Source: a virus. From it: a stretch of DNA of 64,000 bases. The stretch covers positions 1-64,000 of the IMG/VR virus record IMGVR_UViG_3300028800_000089. The stretch is one strand, 5' to 3'. This document shows, piece after piece, positions 47,679 through 56,398 of the stretch (position 1 is the stretch's first letter; every line of letters begins with the position of its first letter). The position numbers and the translations under genes were made by a program. The notes beneath the pieces are model-generated. The model made no database searches. It saw nothing but the letters and a program-made list of their open reading frames with translations, and was not told where the DNA came from.

Positions 47679-48935
47679 ATGGCAAGACCTAAGTCTTCTC
47701 CAGTCAGTGATATCGACGATATCACTAAGTCATTAATCGGTGATCTCAACAAGGAGGGAGCCAGCACAACGGCTTATCTCCAGGGTGAGCACGCCGAGCA
47801 TACCTTCGGACCATTGATCCCGCATCTGGCGTTTCAATGGCTAGTCGGTGGTATCAACGTACTACCGTGTCAACGCCATATCGGTGTATCAGGACTACCG
47901 AAGTCCTTCAAGTCAACACTGCTTATGGACATCGGTAACTGGTATCTCCGTGCCGGTGGCATGCATCTAGCAATCGATAATGAAGGCAAGACGTCAGCGT
48001 CCATGCTTGACGCCCTGACGAAGTACGATCCAGAGACCGAGAAGCTAGCCCTTACCCGGCGCATCTTCAGGGAGACTGGTTCCGTTGAGGAATGGCAGAA
48101 CATCGTTACCGCTGCAATCAAGCGGGCTAAGAAGGTAGCTGACCGTCCTAAGGGACAGCGTATTCCGATTTTGATTACGATTGACTCGCTTAACGGTAAA
48201 TCCTCGGACGCCACTGCGGACAAGATCAAGAAAGAAGGATCCGCTGACGCCAGAGCATTCCCCGTTGAAGCAGCTCAGATTACTAGGTTCTTCAAGGGTA
48301 CCGGTCTGATTGGTACCACAGCCAATATCGGCTATGTCCAGCACCTGGTACAAGATATCGGCGCTCCTCCGGGTTATGGTGGCCCAGTCTATAAGGAATC
48401 AGGAGCGGCTATTTCATCGTATCAAGGCAGCGTCCATCTCCGTGTCCGTAAAGGCGCGGCAGTAGATAAGGCTAGTCACCCAGCAGCCCGTATTGAGGGG
48501 CCACCAGTAGAGGGCTACACACTCTGGCTACAGACCGAGAGATCATGCCTTGGACCGGATCATCGCCAGCTAGCCGTAGACGTACTCTGGCAGTACATCG
48601 ATGCCCCCGACGGTAGTGCCCAGCAGTTGATGTGGTACGACTGGGATGGTGCTCTAGGTCGTCTATTGGTTGAGATGATTTACAACGACAAGGTCCTGCA
48701 CACCTATGACAGGGATCGTCTTAAAGCGGCCCTAGCATTTACACAGCCCAAGACTAATCATGTCAAGTGCGCTGAGCTGAATCTCGATGAGGTCTCGTTC
48801 ACTGAGTTCGGTAAGGCTATCCAGGCCAACCCAGAAGTCCGTGAGAAGATCTCGAAATTCCTCAGAATCGTTAAATACCCCGACGTCCAAGAAGCCGATA
48901 TCGAACTCGGCTCAGGAGAGGAAAGTGACGAGTGA
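47679..48935 (+). CDS. RecA/UvsX-like recombinase
   Basis: 418 residues from the ATG at 47679 (AAGGAA upstream; an earlier in-frame ATG at 47649 lies in the terminator region). Walker A-like SGLPKSFKSTLL (about 70-81), Walker B-like LITIDSLNG (about 168-176) and an acidic C-terminus (EADIELGSGEESDE). The order and size resemble phage UvsX/RecA proteins that catalyse strand exchange. The P-loop is not the strict GPESSGKT form, so a RecA-fold accessory ATPase is the alternative. Confidence 0.75.
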   Translation: MARPKSSPVSDIDDITKSLIGDLNKEGASTTAYLQGEHAEHTFGPLIPHLAFQWLVGGINVLPCQRHIGVSGLPKSFKSTLLMDIGNWYLRAGGMHLAIDNEGKTSASMLDALTKYDPETEKLALTRRIFRETGSVEEWQNIVTAAIKRAKKVADRPKGQRIPILITIDSLNGKSSDATADKIKKEGSADARAFPVEAAQITRFFKGTGLIGTTANIGYVQHLVQDIGAPPGYGGPVYKESGAAISSYQGSVHLRVRKGAAVDKASHPAARIEGPPVEGYTLWLQTERSCLGPDHRQLAVDVLWQYIDAPDGSAQQLMWYDWDGALGRLLVEMIYNDKVLHTYDRDRLKAALAFTQPKTNHVKCAELNLDEVSFTEFGKAIQANPEVREKISKFLRIVKYPDVQEADIELGSGEESDE

Positions 48936-49110
48936 TACAACTATTCCTGCTTCTCGTAGTCCCCAAAGGCTACATGGAGCTAGAACAGTACTTAAAGAAG
49001 CACCGGTGGGACATATGGCTGGGGGACGTCCCGTAGTGTACCCCGATGATTATGAGGATGACATTTATGATAACGGCGTAGAACCCGAACCCGAAGACGA
49101 CAAGGACTAA
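48925..49110 (+). CDS. Small acidic-tailed protein
   Basis: 61 residues from a GTG with GGAGAGGAAA upstream, overlapping the RecA-like stop. Polar N-terminus and a C-terminal half made mostly of Asp, Glu, Pro and Tyr. Could interact with the recombinase; unknown. Confidence 0.55.
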   Translation: MTSDTTIPASRSPQRLHGARTVLKEAPVGHMAGGRPVVYPDDYEDDIYDNGVEPEPEDDKD

Positions 49111-49111
49111 C

Positions 49112-49633
49112 ATGGGCGAGACTAACGGAGACCCGGTGGCATCTGCCTTCGGATCTATGTCTGATGAAGAGAAGCGCGATAACTTCGATGTATCAACGTC
49201 GAAGCTCATTCTCAAGCAACTCGGTATTCCTTCGTCGAAGATCAATCGATTGGAAGACGAATTGGGGCCAGCGTTCGGATCGGATTGGATCAACACCCAT
49301 ATCTTGAACAGCGAAGATGCCTATGTCTGGACTTCTCGGTGCTTCAAATATGATTTCAACGACTTCCTGTTGAACCCCGATAAGGCCGATCTCCTAGACG
49401 ACTTCATGGCTGGGCCGATTGCTAGCGGCGAGAAGCTGTACACCGTGAACCACGTTATGGTGTTTAAGCACCATGCCATGGGTCGCTTTGTCATCAGTAA
49501 CTACCCATATAGTTATGGGCCATCGATTTACATCCCAGGATGGACCGCTGACGGCGACTCCGCCCATATCGTTCCATTCAAGGATTACTTCAGGAATCAG
49601 TTCGGTGACAACTTCGGGTATAAGCTGCTATGA
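49112..49633 (+). CDS. Hypothetical protein, 173 aa
   Basis: ATG one base after the previous stop. Helical acidic N-terminal half, then an aromatic/His-rich beta region (FKHHAMGRFVISNYPYSYG). No family recognised. Confidence 0.65.
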   Translation: MGETNGDPVASAFGSMSDEEKRDNFDVSTSKLILKQLGIPSSKINRLEDELGPAFGSDWINTHILNSEDAYVWTSRCFKYDFNDFLLNPDKADLLDDFMAGPIASGEKLYTVNHVMVFKHHAMGRFVISNYPYSYGPSIYIPGWTADGDSAHIVPFKDYFRNQFGDNFGYKLL

Positions 49634-49941
49634 ACCTAGTAAATGTAGAAGGGGGTGACATCGTTATTCGAATCCCCATTAGCGGCTTAAGCAACAGCTC
49701 TCTGGTACCAGCTGAGTTGTTTAACGACTTCAGTGAGCCCCTGTTTAAGGTGACGGATGCCAAAGCCTTTTCTAGGGCTTTCATCGAAGAGCTTAACCAC
49801 GAAGATGAGGATGGCTCCACCCCTGTAACACAACTTCTGGACGCAGTGTTCCTAGCCGCTATTGAAAACGGCGCGGACGGTGTAGAAGAATTAGATCAAC
49901 CAATAAGGAAACAGAATGAGCGCACTAAGCGTAGCCGATAA
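49630..49941 (+). CDS. Hypothetical acidic protein
   Basis: 103 residues in an ATGA overlap. Beta-rich start, acidic helical body and a short basic end (RKQNERTKRSR) that overlaps the next gene by 26 bases. Unknown. Confidence 0.6.
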   Translation: MNLVNVEGGDIVIRIPISGLSNSSLVPAELFNDFSEPLFKVTDAKAFSRAFIEELNHEDEDGSTPVTQLLDAVFLAAIENGADGVEELDQPIRKQNERTKRSR

Positions 49942-50785
49942 ATCATATAAGGCGCTGCTAGACAAGTTCGCTGCCGCAGTACGCGGTGGTGAAGCCGATA
50001 ATCTCAAGCGGTATCACAGTATCGGTGAACTCTTTGACACTTTCGCTGAGGGTGCCGAGCGGAACACCTACGGTGAGCGTACCGTTGACCAACTAGCCGA
50101 GGACCTGACTGAGAGAGGTCTACTAGTTGATATCAAGGACGGCAAGCGGTTCCTGTACTGGGCCAGAAGCATCTATGAGGACTACCCCGACGTCGATGAT
50201 CTAATGACCCTAGCTGAGCAGGGCTTTACCGTTACCCACGCCAAGTCCTTGTTCGTCTTAGACGACGAGTTCCGGGCTAAGGTCGTAGCACGTCTAGCCA
50301 ACCCTGATGGCAGCATCATTAGCACCCGCGAGTTAGATGCCGTTATTAAGGAAGAGGCCCGTGGTAAGGCCGTTGAGTCCATCGCTAAGATTGCTACCCC
50401 AAAGAAGGAGGACGCCTCAGGGTTCCCGCCAGCAGAAGGGGAAGGAGAGGGGCCAGTAGCGGGTACCCCAGTTGAGGAGGCTAAGCCAGCGGTTAAAGCG
50501 GAGAAGGAGCCAGCTAAGAAGCCAGCTTCAGTAGCTCGTGCTGAGCCCATGGATATCCCTCATCCACTGAAGACTTTGGCGTCAATGGAGAAGCTGATCA
50601 GCCGTGCCATTACTGAAGTTCCTGACGTGCTTATCGTACTGAAGGAAGTGACTAAGAGAGGCTTCGACAGTGACTCAGCTCAGAAGAAGTTCCGGGAACA
50701 TGTCGCTAATCTGAAGTCTGCACTACAGGCTGTCATTGAGCCGCTACAGATCCTACTTAATGAGACCAAAGACTCGGAGGAATAA
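49916..50785 (+). CDS. Hypothetical protein with Pro/Ala/Glu linker
   Basis: 289 residues, AAGGAAA before the ATG. Three parts: an N-terminal helical domain (1-155) with YGERTVDQLAEDL, loosely recalling DUF1016-type N-termini; a Glu/Pro/Ala/Lys linker (about 160-215); and a C-terminal helical domain (about 220-289). A two-domain adaptor or DNA-binding protein is possible. Not assigned. Confidence 0.65.
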   Translation: MSALSVADKSYKALLDKFAAAVRGGEADNLKRYHSIGELFDTFAEGAERNTYGERTVDQLAEDLTERGLLVDIKDGKRFLYWARSIYEDYPDVDDLMTLAEQGFTVTHAKSLFVLDDEFRAKVVARLANPDGSIISTRELDAVIKEEARGKAVESIAKIATPKKEDASGFPPAEGEGEGPVAGTPVEEAKPAVKAEKEPAKKPASVARAEPMDIPHPLKTLASMEKLISRAITEVPDVLIVLKEVTKRGFDSDSAQKKFREHVANLKSALQAVIEPLQILLNETKDSEE

Positions 50786-50997
50786 TGGAAGAAGGTGAAT
50801 TCACTACGTATCGGGCACCACCATTGCTGGTACGTGTATTGACTCATCGTGGTATTATGTCGGAGGTCCAGACTCAAGAAGGCAAGATCATGGATGTCTT
50901 GACTTGCAGTCTGGATAAACCATTTACGCCACATGAGTCCGTTGTACGAGACTGGCCGGTTGCTAACCCAAACAGGGCAGTAAAGACATATGGTTGA
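50785..50997 (+). CDS. Small hypothetical protein
   Basis: 70 residues in a TAATG junction. Beta-rich with a Pro-rich end. No motif recognised; overlaps the NADAR gene by eight bases. Confidence 0.6.
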   Translation: MEEGEFTTYRAPPLLVRVLTHRGIMSEVQTQEGKIMDVLTCSLDKPFTPHESVVRDWPVANPNRAVKTYG

Positions 50998-51520
50998 TCT
51001 CATTCATTGCATGATCGGTGAGTACCGGTGGCTGTCGAACTTCCATGAATGCCTTGTATGGTACGACGGCCTCTGGTATCCATCGTCAGAGGCAGCGTAC
51101 CAGGCACAGAAGACGTTGGATGAAGGTCAGCGCGAAGCGTTTACTACCATGACGCCAAAGGAAGCCAAGAAGGCTGGTATGAAGGTCAAACTTCGCGGTG
51201 ACTGGGACGACATCAAAATCGATGTCATGGATAAGTGTCTAAGGTCAAAGTTCAGCAAGGAGATCAACCCCAACCTGGTCAGCTCACTTCTGGGTACCGG
51301 CAAAGCGGAGATAGAAGAAGGCAATTGGTGGAAAGACAGCTTCTGGGGTATCGCCTATGGTAACAGAGACGACTGTATCACGGGTGTCAATCGCATCGGT
51401 GGCCGAAACGAGCTAGGCAAGCTACTGATGACGATTAGGTGGGCATTGAGAAACACCGTAACTACTGACGACTTGGTCAAGGTAATAAACGAGGAAGTAT
51501 GTCGGAAGCAAGAGCCCTAA
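50990..51520 (+). CDS. NADAR-family protein (YbiA-like)
   Basis: 176 residues. The family signature is clear: (E/Y)RWLSNFHECLVWYDG (11-26), PSSEAAYQAQK (31-41, with E34 and K41 as key residues), then GNWWKDSFWGIAYG (about 111-124) and GGRNELGKLLM (about 137-147). NADAR proteins act on ADP-ribose-linked or riboflavin-pathway substrates, and some reverse ADP-ribosylation of nucleic-acid guanine made by DarT-like toxins. A phage copy could protect viral DNA from such a toxin or take part in NAD turnover; which one is inference. Confidence 0.85.
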   Translation: MVDLIHCMIGEYRWLSNFHECLVWYDGLWYPSSEAAYQAQKTLDEGQREAFTTMTPKEAKKAGMKVKLRGDWDDIKIDVMDKCLRSKFSKEINPNLVSSLLGTGKAEIEEGNWWKDSFWGIAYGNRDDCITGVNRIGGRNELGKLLMTIRWALRNTVTTDDLVKVINEEVCRKQEP

Positions 51521-52320
51521 AGAAGGTAGAGAAGAACTCAGCCAAACTGTTGAGCGCTTTCCTACCTTTTGAGAACAGCATTATAACCAAGGATGTAGCC
51601 CTCCAGCTTGCCAGACGGGCAGACTACATCCTTGATAGGTCAGAGATATTCGAGAACGTCTACCCCACGATCTTGCAGTACGAGTCCCAGGTCATGACGG
51701 CTAAGACAGCAGATTTGCTGTCACGGCAGATAGCGGCACGTCTCCTGGAACTTGAGGCCCGAGTGGTTCCAGCATTCCAGTATGTTGTAGTACCGGAGTG
51801 GACCCCATTGGAGATCATTGCAGTTAAAGAAGCGGTATGGCGTGACACCGAGAAGGGGCAGCAGTTCTCGTTCCTATGCCTATCTGGGACGGCGGCAGGA
51901 CACATTTTAGTAAAGAAGTTCCCGGATAAGTTCCTGTCGTATCTGGCGTATCAAATTGGGTTCAACAAGCGGATGAACTACAACTACGAGCCCAAGGTCT
52001 TCTTGGGACTACGGATCTCGGGGTTACTGATACCGTCACAACGCGAGTCAGGACAAACAGATATATCGGAATGGCAGATCTCGAAGAACATGAAGAAGCG
52101 CAATGTCGGTATCCTCAAGCTGAGGACCCGGTACGACAAGCTTCATAAGGAAGGTCCTGAGTGCCCTAATGGATTTGACAATGCCTGCGAAGACTGTATG
52201 AAGAACTCCAATGACTGCCCGGCATCATATATCAGGATGATCAATGGAAGACCTATCATGGACAAAGGAGCAGCCAAAGCTCCTACAGAACGATCCCTTA
52301 CCGAAGCCGCACCAAGGTGA
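51499..52320 (+). CDS. Hypothetical protein with C-terminal Cys cluster
   Basis: 273 residues overlapping the NADAR end. Helical N-terminal half; around residues 222-245 a CPNGFDNACEDCMKNSNDC cluster could bind zinc or an iron-sulphur centre. No catalytic motif recognised. Confidence 0.65.
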   Translation: MSEARALKKVEKNSAKLLSAFLPFENSIITKDVALQLARRADYILDRSEIFENVYPTILQYESQVMTAKTADLLSRQIAARLLELEARVVPAFQYVVVPEWTPLEIIAVKEAVWRDTEKGQQFSFLCLSGTAAGHILVKKFPDKFLSYLAYQIGFNKRMNYNYEPKVFLGLRISGLLIPSQRESGQTDISEWQISKNMKKRNVGILKLRTRYDKLHKEGPECPNGFDNACEDCMKNSNDCPASYIRMINGRPIMDKGAAKAPTERSLTEAAPR

Positions 52321-52810
52321 GCGAAAGGTATTAACAGATGTCCCACGGCACAGCGAGCAGTACCACAAGGCGCCTGATAGGCTTGACCCAGGAATGTGCT
52401 GGATCATACCGGGTCTTGCTTATATGCAGCTTAGAATGGATAAATCTCTATTTGATCTCTGTTCTTGGGCTCGCAACCTGCCTGTACCAGTGGTGTCGCA
52501 CATAGCACCGTATCACCTGTTCGTTACCCCATGGGATCGCTATGGCCCCTGGTTCCAGTCGATCCAGGGCATCTCCAAGGCAGACTCACTGTTCTGCATC
52601 TCGTATCTGGAGTCCTTTGAGTTCCGCCGGGATCTGACTGAGAGATGGGTACTTCGATTTGAGCCCGTCACAATTACTGACCCCTTCAATGGCATGTCAC
52701 CGGTAACCGTGCAGATGGTACTCCCCAAACGTCTTGGTGGGGAGCTATACGTCATAGAGCGGAATGTACCGGGCACCCCGTTGTTGATTAATTCGCAGCA
52801 ATGCACTTAA
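52244..52810 (+). CDS. Hypothetical protein, 188 aa
   Basis: The ATG at 52244 has AGGA eight bases upstream but overlaps the previous gene by 77 bases; an ATG at 52394 is the alternative. Trp/Pro-rich, with a beta-rich C-terminus. Unknown. Confidence 0.6.
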   Translation: MEDLSWTKEQPKLLQNDPLPKPHQGERKVLTDVPRHSEQYHKAPDRLDPGMCWIIPGLAYMQLRMDKSLFDLCSWARNLPVPVVSHIAPYHLFVTPWDRYGPWFQSIQGISKADSLFCISYLESFEFRRDLTERWVLRFEPVTITDPFNGMSPVTVQMVLPKRLGGELYVIERNVPGTPLLINSQQCT

Positions 52811-53109
52811 CACGAACAAAGTTAGGTGAGATCCCTAGTACGATGACCTTTGGCGGGATGGTCATGACGACGGAGTCTCCGGAGAAGGTGTTCGCATTCG
52901 CATTAGCGGATGGCGCTAAACCACACGTCTTCGATTATGATATCGATGAAGACGGGTTAGCTTCTCTAGCCAATTTAATGAGATCCGAGCATATCCTAGC
53001 GGTCATCAAAGGGCGTAGAGTCAACTTCGCCGTTGAGTCCGTAGTAACGGTTGACTTGGATACCGTCAAGATTAACGACCGCATGCCTCTTTCCCTAGAT
53101 GGAATTTAA
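52801..53109 (+). CDS. Hypothetical protein, 102 aa
   Basis: Starts in the end of the previous gene. Alternating strands and an acidic turn (YDIDEDG) suggest a small alpha/beta domain. No family recognised. Confidence 0.6.
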   Translation: MHLTRTKLGEIPSTMTFGGMVMTTESPEKVFAFALADGAKPHVFDYDIDEDGLASLANLMRSEHILAVIKGRRVNFAVESVVTVDLDTVKINDRMPLSLDGI

Positions 53110-53110
53110 T

Positions 53111-53581
53111 ATGGCCCGCAAGAAGACTGTCATCAAACAAGACATCAAGTACCGCGATGGCGACATCAAAGTACAGTATGTCGCTAGGCTAAACGCAGAG
53201 CTACCAGCGGAACACAGTAGGATTATCCAAGCTATACGCACAGCTATACGGTACCTGAAGACCCTGAGTAGGTCCCAGCATACCGCAATCAGATCGGCGT
53301 TGTTCCAGTTGAGCAACTGCATCGAAGAGCTACCACCGGACGCGAAGCCCGAAGTGTATGCCAGATCGATCGCCTATATGAGCTATAGCATGGATGAAGT
53401 ACTCAAGAAAATACTCGCAAAAATGTCGAACTGCAAAGTTGATTCCCTTACACTGGCAAGGTTCCAGTTGGAGTACGGTCAAACTCCTAAGAAGCGGGAT
53501 CGTGACGACCTGATGTGTGCTAAGAGAAGCACAAAGCGAAAGTACAATGACGACGACGAAGAGCGCCGAGACGATGACTAA
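53111..53581 (+). CDS. Helical protein with acidic-basic tail
   Basis: 156 residues from the ATG at 53111; an ATG at 53099 would add four. Helical body and a C-terminus of mixed Arg/Lys and Asp runs (KKRDRDD...DDDEERRDDD). Possibly nucleic-acid-linked; unknown. Confidence 0.6.
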   Translation: MARKKTVIKQDIKYRDGDIKVQYVARLNAELPAEHSRIIQAIRTAIRYLKTLSRSQHTAIRSALFQLSNCIEELPPDAKPEVYARSIAYMSYSMDEVLKKILAKMSNCKVDSLTLARFQLEYGQTPKKRDRDDLMCAKRSTKRKYNDDDEERRDDD

Positions 53582-54245
53582 TGGCCTCATTGATTTAGTA
53601 GATGATGAAGTAACGCTGATCGGTAGTCCTCCATATGATTTCCCGAGCACTATCGGACCCAATTTAGTTAACAAGCTATTCGAGTACCCACAAGACGATC
53701 ACCGATTCCTGGGGCTGCTGTCCAGTGACTTCACGTCAAAGGCCAGGGAGCGGTTTATGCAGACCTGTAGATCCCTAGGCGGCGTGTTCTGGAACCAGTA
53801 CCGCAAGAATGCCACCCAATGGGTATCGGTGACCAGTGAGAATGGAAAGTGGTGTATCGATAGATTCTCCATGATTTATGAAGCCGAGGTAGCAGCCCCT
53901 AAGATAGAGCGAATTGCTATCACCAATAGGAAGCTGAAGTTCGTCCTGACCCCACGGGGATGGAAGACCTTTGACGAGTTCGAATGGCTGTTCAGCGAGA
54001 CGGTCCTAGCGCATATCGAGAAGTTCATGTTGCAACAAACCGAGCGACACGAAGCCCAGATGTCGAGCCTCTGTGAGATCAGCAAAGTAATTAGATCGGA
54101 GTTCACGACACGACAAATAGCCGTCGTCTCCGATAAAGGTGTCGAGGTCCAGCCTGTATCAGGCCTAGCCTGCTTGGACACCCATAAGTGGAAGCTCCCC
54201 AAGGGTCTGGAGTTTCTTGATGAAGTCGATGTAAACAGTGATTGA
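53574..54245 (+). CDS. Hypothetical protein, 223 aa
   Basis: ATG at 53574 overlapping the previous stop; earlier in-frame ATGs lie deep in that gene. Mixed alpha/beta with several Trp. No domain recognised. Last gene before the promoter at 54267. Confidence 0.65.
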   Translation: MTNGLIDLVDDEVTLIGSPPYDFPSTIGPNLVNKLFEYPQDDHRFLGLLSSDFTSKARERFMQTCRSLGGVFWNQYRKNATQWVSVTSENGKWCIDRFSMIYEAEVAAPKIERIAITNRKLKFVLTPRGWKTFDEFEWLFSETVLAHIEKFMLQQTERHEAQMSSLCEISKVIRSEFTTRQIAVVSDKGVEVQPVSGLACLDTHKWKLPKGLEFLDEVDVNSD

Positions 54246-54266
54246 CACAATAGTTATACCTAAGTA

Positions 54267-54294
54267 TTGACATCCGGCATTGTCGCTGTATGTT
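54267..54294 (+). promoter_or_regulatory. Sigma70-like promoter
   Basis: TTGACA (54267-54272, perfect -35) and TATGTT (54289-54294, four of six for -10) are 16 bases apart in the gap before the gene at 54322. Transcription would begin near 54301 with a short leader holding AAGGAA. A second TTGACA at 54242 lacks a good partner. Confidence 0.65.
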
Positions 54295-54321
54295 TCCGTT
54301 GAACCACTAACAAGGAACCAA

Positions 54322-54609
54322 ATGCTATCGTTTCCCTATGAAGTTAACGCCCCAGAGAAGCCAGTGGGCACATTCGTTGTCACCATTAAGATGCCTATCC
54401 CAGAGAAGGCTCTCCCGTCCGATGTTATTAACTACATCCGCTCTCCTGGTGTGAAGAACGATCTCAACGATACCTGGGTCAAGAAGAACGCCCCGAATCA
54501 TGGCATGGAAGTTCGTGGTGGTCCTCGCCCCGTACTCGAAAACGCCGCTGATCGTACCAGCCGGATCGTCGCCTATGAGCAGGACTTCAAGCTTTGCCCG
54601 AGAGTGTAA
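54322..54609 (+). CDS. Hypothetical protein, 95 aa
   Basis: ATG at 54322 with CAAGGAA upstream. First gene after the promoter. Pro/Lys/Val-rich, beta-like. Unknown function; the strong local signals suggest good expression. Confidence 0.7.
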   Translation: MLSFPYEVNAPEKPVGTFVVTIKMPIPEKALPSDVINYIRSPGVKNDLNDTWVKKNAPNHGMEVRGGPRPVLENAADRTSRIVAYEQDFKLCPRV

Positions 54610-54612
54610 GTC

Positions 54613-55080
54613 ATGGTGAATTTCCATGATATCGTGGCGCCGCAAGGAGAAGTAGTTCCGCCGGACTTGGTCATCAAGTACCTGACGTCAACGAACATGG
54701 CGGAGCACGAAGCCGAATTCAGGACCTGTATCGATATGGTCGGCGGTGAGGACTATCAGGGTCCAATGCTGAGGGTCTACGTCATCTCCATGGTGGCGCT
54801 CCTGATGCTTGTCGGCGGGGTCAAATGGATCTATATCCAGAAGATCATCAACGCCCTCAAGACCCGTAGCGACGAAGATCTCCAGCAAGACGCTGTAGCC
54901 TTCGTTAATGGCTCCGATTTGATCGTACCATGCAACGGTGAGCCAGGGGTGGCTATTTACGATTTGAACACCATGAAGCGCATCCCGGATCCCTCGGAGT
55001 TCCAGTTGGTATCCTCGATCTATTCAGTTCGAGACATCTGGGCTCAAGCCGAGTCCATCCTCATTCCGCCGAAACGGTAA
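54613..55080 (+). CDS. Single-span membrane protein
   Basis: 155 residues. A hydrophobic span at about 56-74 (VYVISMVALLMLVGGV) separates an acidic N-terminal part from a C-terminal domain of about 80 residues. Coupled to the resolvase gene by TAATG. Unknown. Confidence 0.65.
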   Translation: MVNFHDIVAPQGEVVPPDLVIKYLTSTNMAEHEAEFRTCIDMVGGEDYQGPMLRVYVISMVALLMLVGGVKWIYIQKIINALKTRSDEDLQQDAVAFVNGSDLIVPCNGEPGVAIYDLNTMKRIPDPSEFQLVSSIYSVRDIWAQAESILIPPKR

Positions 55081-55607
55081 TGCGTATATTCGGGTGCGAC
55101 CCAGGGGCAAGCGGCGGTATAGCCTACATACGGGACGGTACCGTAGTAAGCGCTATACCGATGCCGCTGAACGATGACAACCAAATCGATCTACCGGGCC
55201 TATCTATGTGGTTCACGGCTTGCGTAGAGACTGCTTCGGCGCACACCGTGGTGTACATCGAAAACGTACACAGCATGCCTGGTCAAGGAGTGGCTTCGAG
55301 TTTCCAATTCGGTAGGAACCTAGGAAAGCTCGAAGGTGTAGTCGGCGCTAAAGGGCTGCGTACGAAGTACGTAACCCCACAGGGTTGGAAGAAGAAGACC
55401 CTCATAGCCGACAATGTCTACATGGGCATGGACCTAGAGGACAAGGCTAAGCGCAAGGTGGTCCAGAAGAAGGCCGCTGTTGCTTGGGCACAGCAGAAGT
55501 TCCCTGAGGTGAATCTGATTCCAGAACGTTGTCGTGTCCCCTCTGATGGTATGGCAGAAGCTCTTTGTATCGCGTATTACGGTTATCTCGTTGAAACCCC
55601 GACATGA
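55080..55607 (+). CDS. RuvC-like Holliday junction resolvase
   Basis: 175 residues with an RNase H-like fold signature: FGCDPGASGG with D7, YIENVH with E61, and PSDGMAEALCIA with D156 and E160 as the acidic pair. FQFGRNLG (about 76-82) is also typical of phage and bacterial RuvC-like resolvases. It would cut branched recombination or replication DNA before packaging, working with the helicases and recombinase of this window. Confidence 0.85.
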   Translation: MRIFGCDPGASGGIAYIRDGTVVSAIPMPLNDDNQIDLPGLSMWFTACVETASAHTVVYIENVHSMPGQGVASSFQFGRNLGKLEGVVGAKGLRTKYVTPQGWKKKTLIADNVYMGMDLEDKAKRKVVQKKAAVAWAQQKFPEVNLIPERCRVPSDGMAEALCIAYYGYLVETPT

Positions 55608-55613
55608 GTCCTG

Positions 55614-55982
55614 ATGCTCGTTTCTATAACATCACTGTCTCTGGACGAAGTAGCAATTGCTAAGACAGCATTAACCGATAAATTGCTGCACGAAATAGGC
55701 GGTATCTTTACATCTAAGGGGGAAGATGATACTGCCTTCGGTCTATACCTGTATTCCATTTTTGAGAAGCGCAACTTCAAATGGTACTGTATCGACCACA
55801 CCGATGGAGCCATTTCGAGGCTGACATTCTCTAACGCCTCTAACCCGAGGCTGCTATCGTTTAGAGGTGCCAACGTCAGAATTGCCCCAGCCGATGCTGA
55901 TTCCTTCGAGCTACTGGTACAGCAATGTGACGCCGTCAAGCCATCCGGCAAGCGGCAAGAAAACAAAACCTATATAGGATAA
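55614..55982 (+). CDS. Hypothetical protein, 122 aa
   Basis: ATG at 55614 near the resolvase stop. Mixed alpha/beta with Phe and Ser; no motif known. Confidence 0.6.
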   Translation: MLVSITSLSLDEVAIAKTALTDKLLHEIGGIFTSKGEDDTAFGLYLYSIFEKRNFKWYCIDHTDGAISRLTFSNASNPRLLSFRGANVRIAPADADSFELLVQQCDAVKPSGKRQENKTYIG

Positions 55983-55996
55983 CAAGGTTAAAGGAA

Positions 55997-56389
55997 ATGA
56001 CTAAAACAGCCGCCGCGAAAAGGGTATTTCACGAAATCTACGATGATTCATACTGGGGTTCTGGCCGCACAGATCCCAATATGCACTCCAAAGAGATATT
56101 AGACAATAGAGAGAGCTTACGTTGTTCGAAGGGCTTGACTAAATGGTATGCTCATAAAGCCGGTATCACAAATAAGTTCGATCATACCGAGGCTTATAAA
56201 ACTAAAGCCGGCGCAATTGTATTATTTACGTCACCATATAGTGTTACATCAGAGGATGCGGCATACTTTATTTCGCTCGGTATGAGCGAAATACCCCCAA
56301 TGTACTGTACGACAGCTAGAACTTTTATGATCGAATTCCCTAACGGTTACGTATTGCGCGCATGGCGTAATAAGCTTCTTAAGAAATAA
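55997..56389 (+). CDS. Hypothetical protein, 130 aa
   Basis: AAAGGAAA before the ATG. Basic and aromatic, with a central helix (GLTKWYAHKAGI). Codons end more often in A or T than in its neighbours. Unknown. Confidence 0.65.
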   Translation: MTKTAAAKRVFHEIYDDSYWGSGRTDPNMHSKEILDNRESLRCSKGLTKWYAHKAGITNKFDHTEAYKTKAGAIVLFTSPYSVTSEDAAYFISLGMSEIPPMYCTTARTFMIEFPNGYVLRAWRNKLLKK

Positions 56390-56398
56390 GGTAAGAAT

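Noticed and set aside
49916-50785. A DUF1016 nuclease or ParB-like protein
   Set aside because: Only a short N-terminal similarity was noticed; no catalytic residues of either family can be seen.
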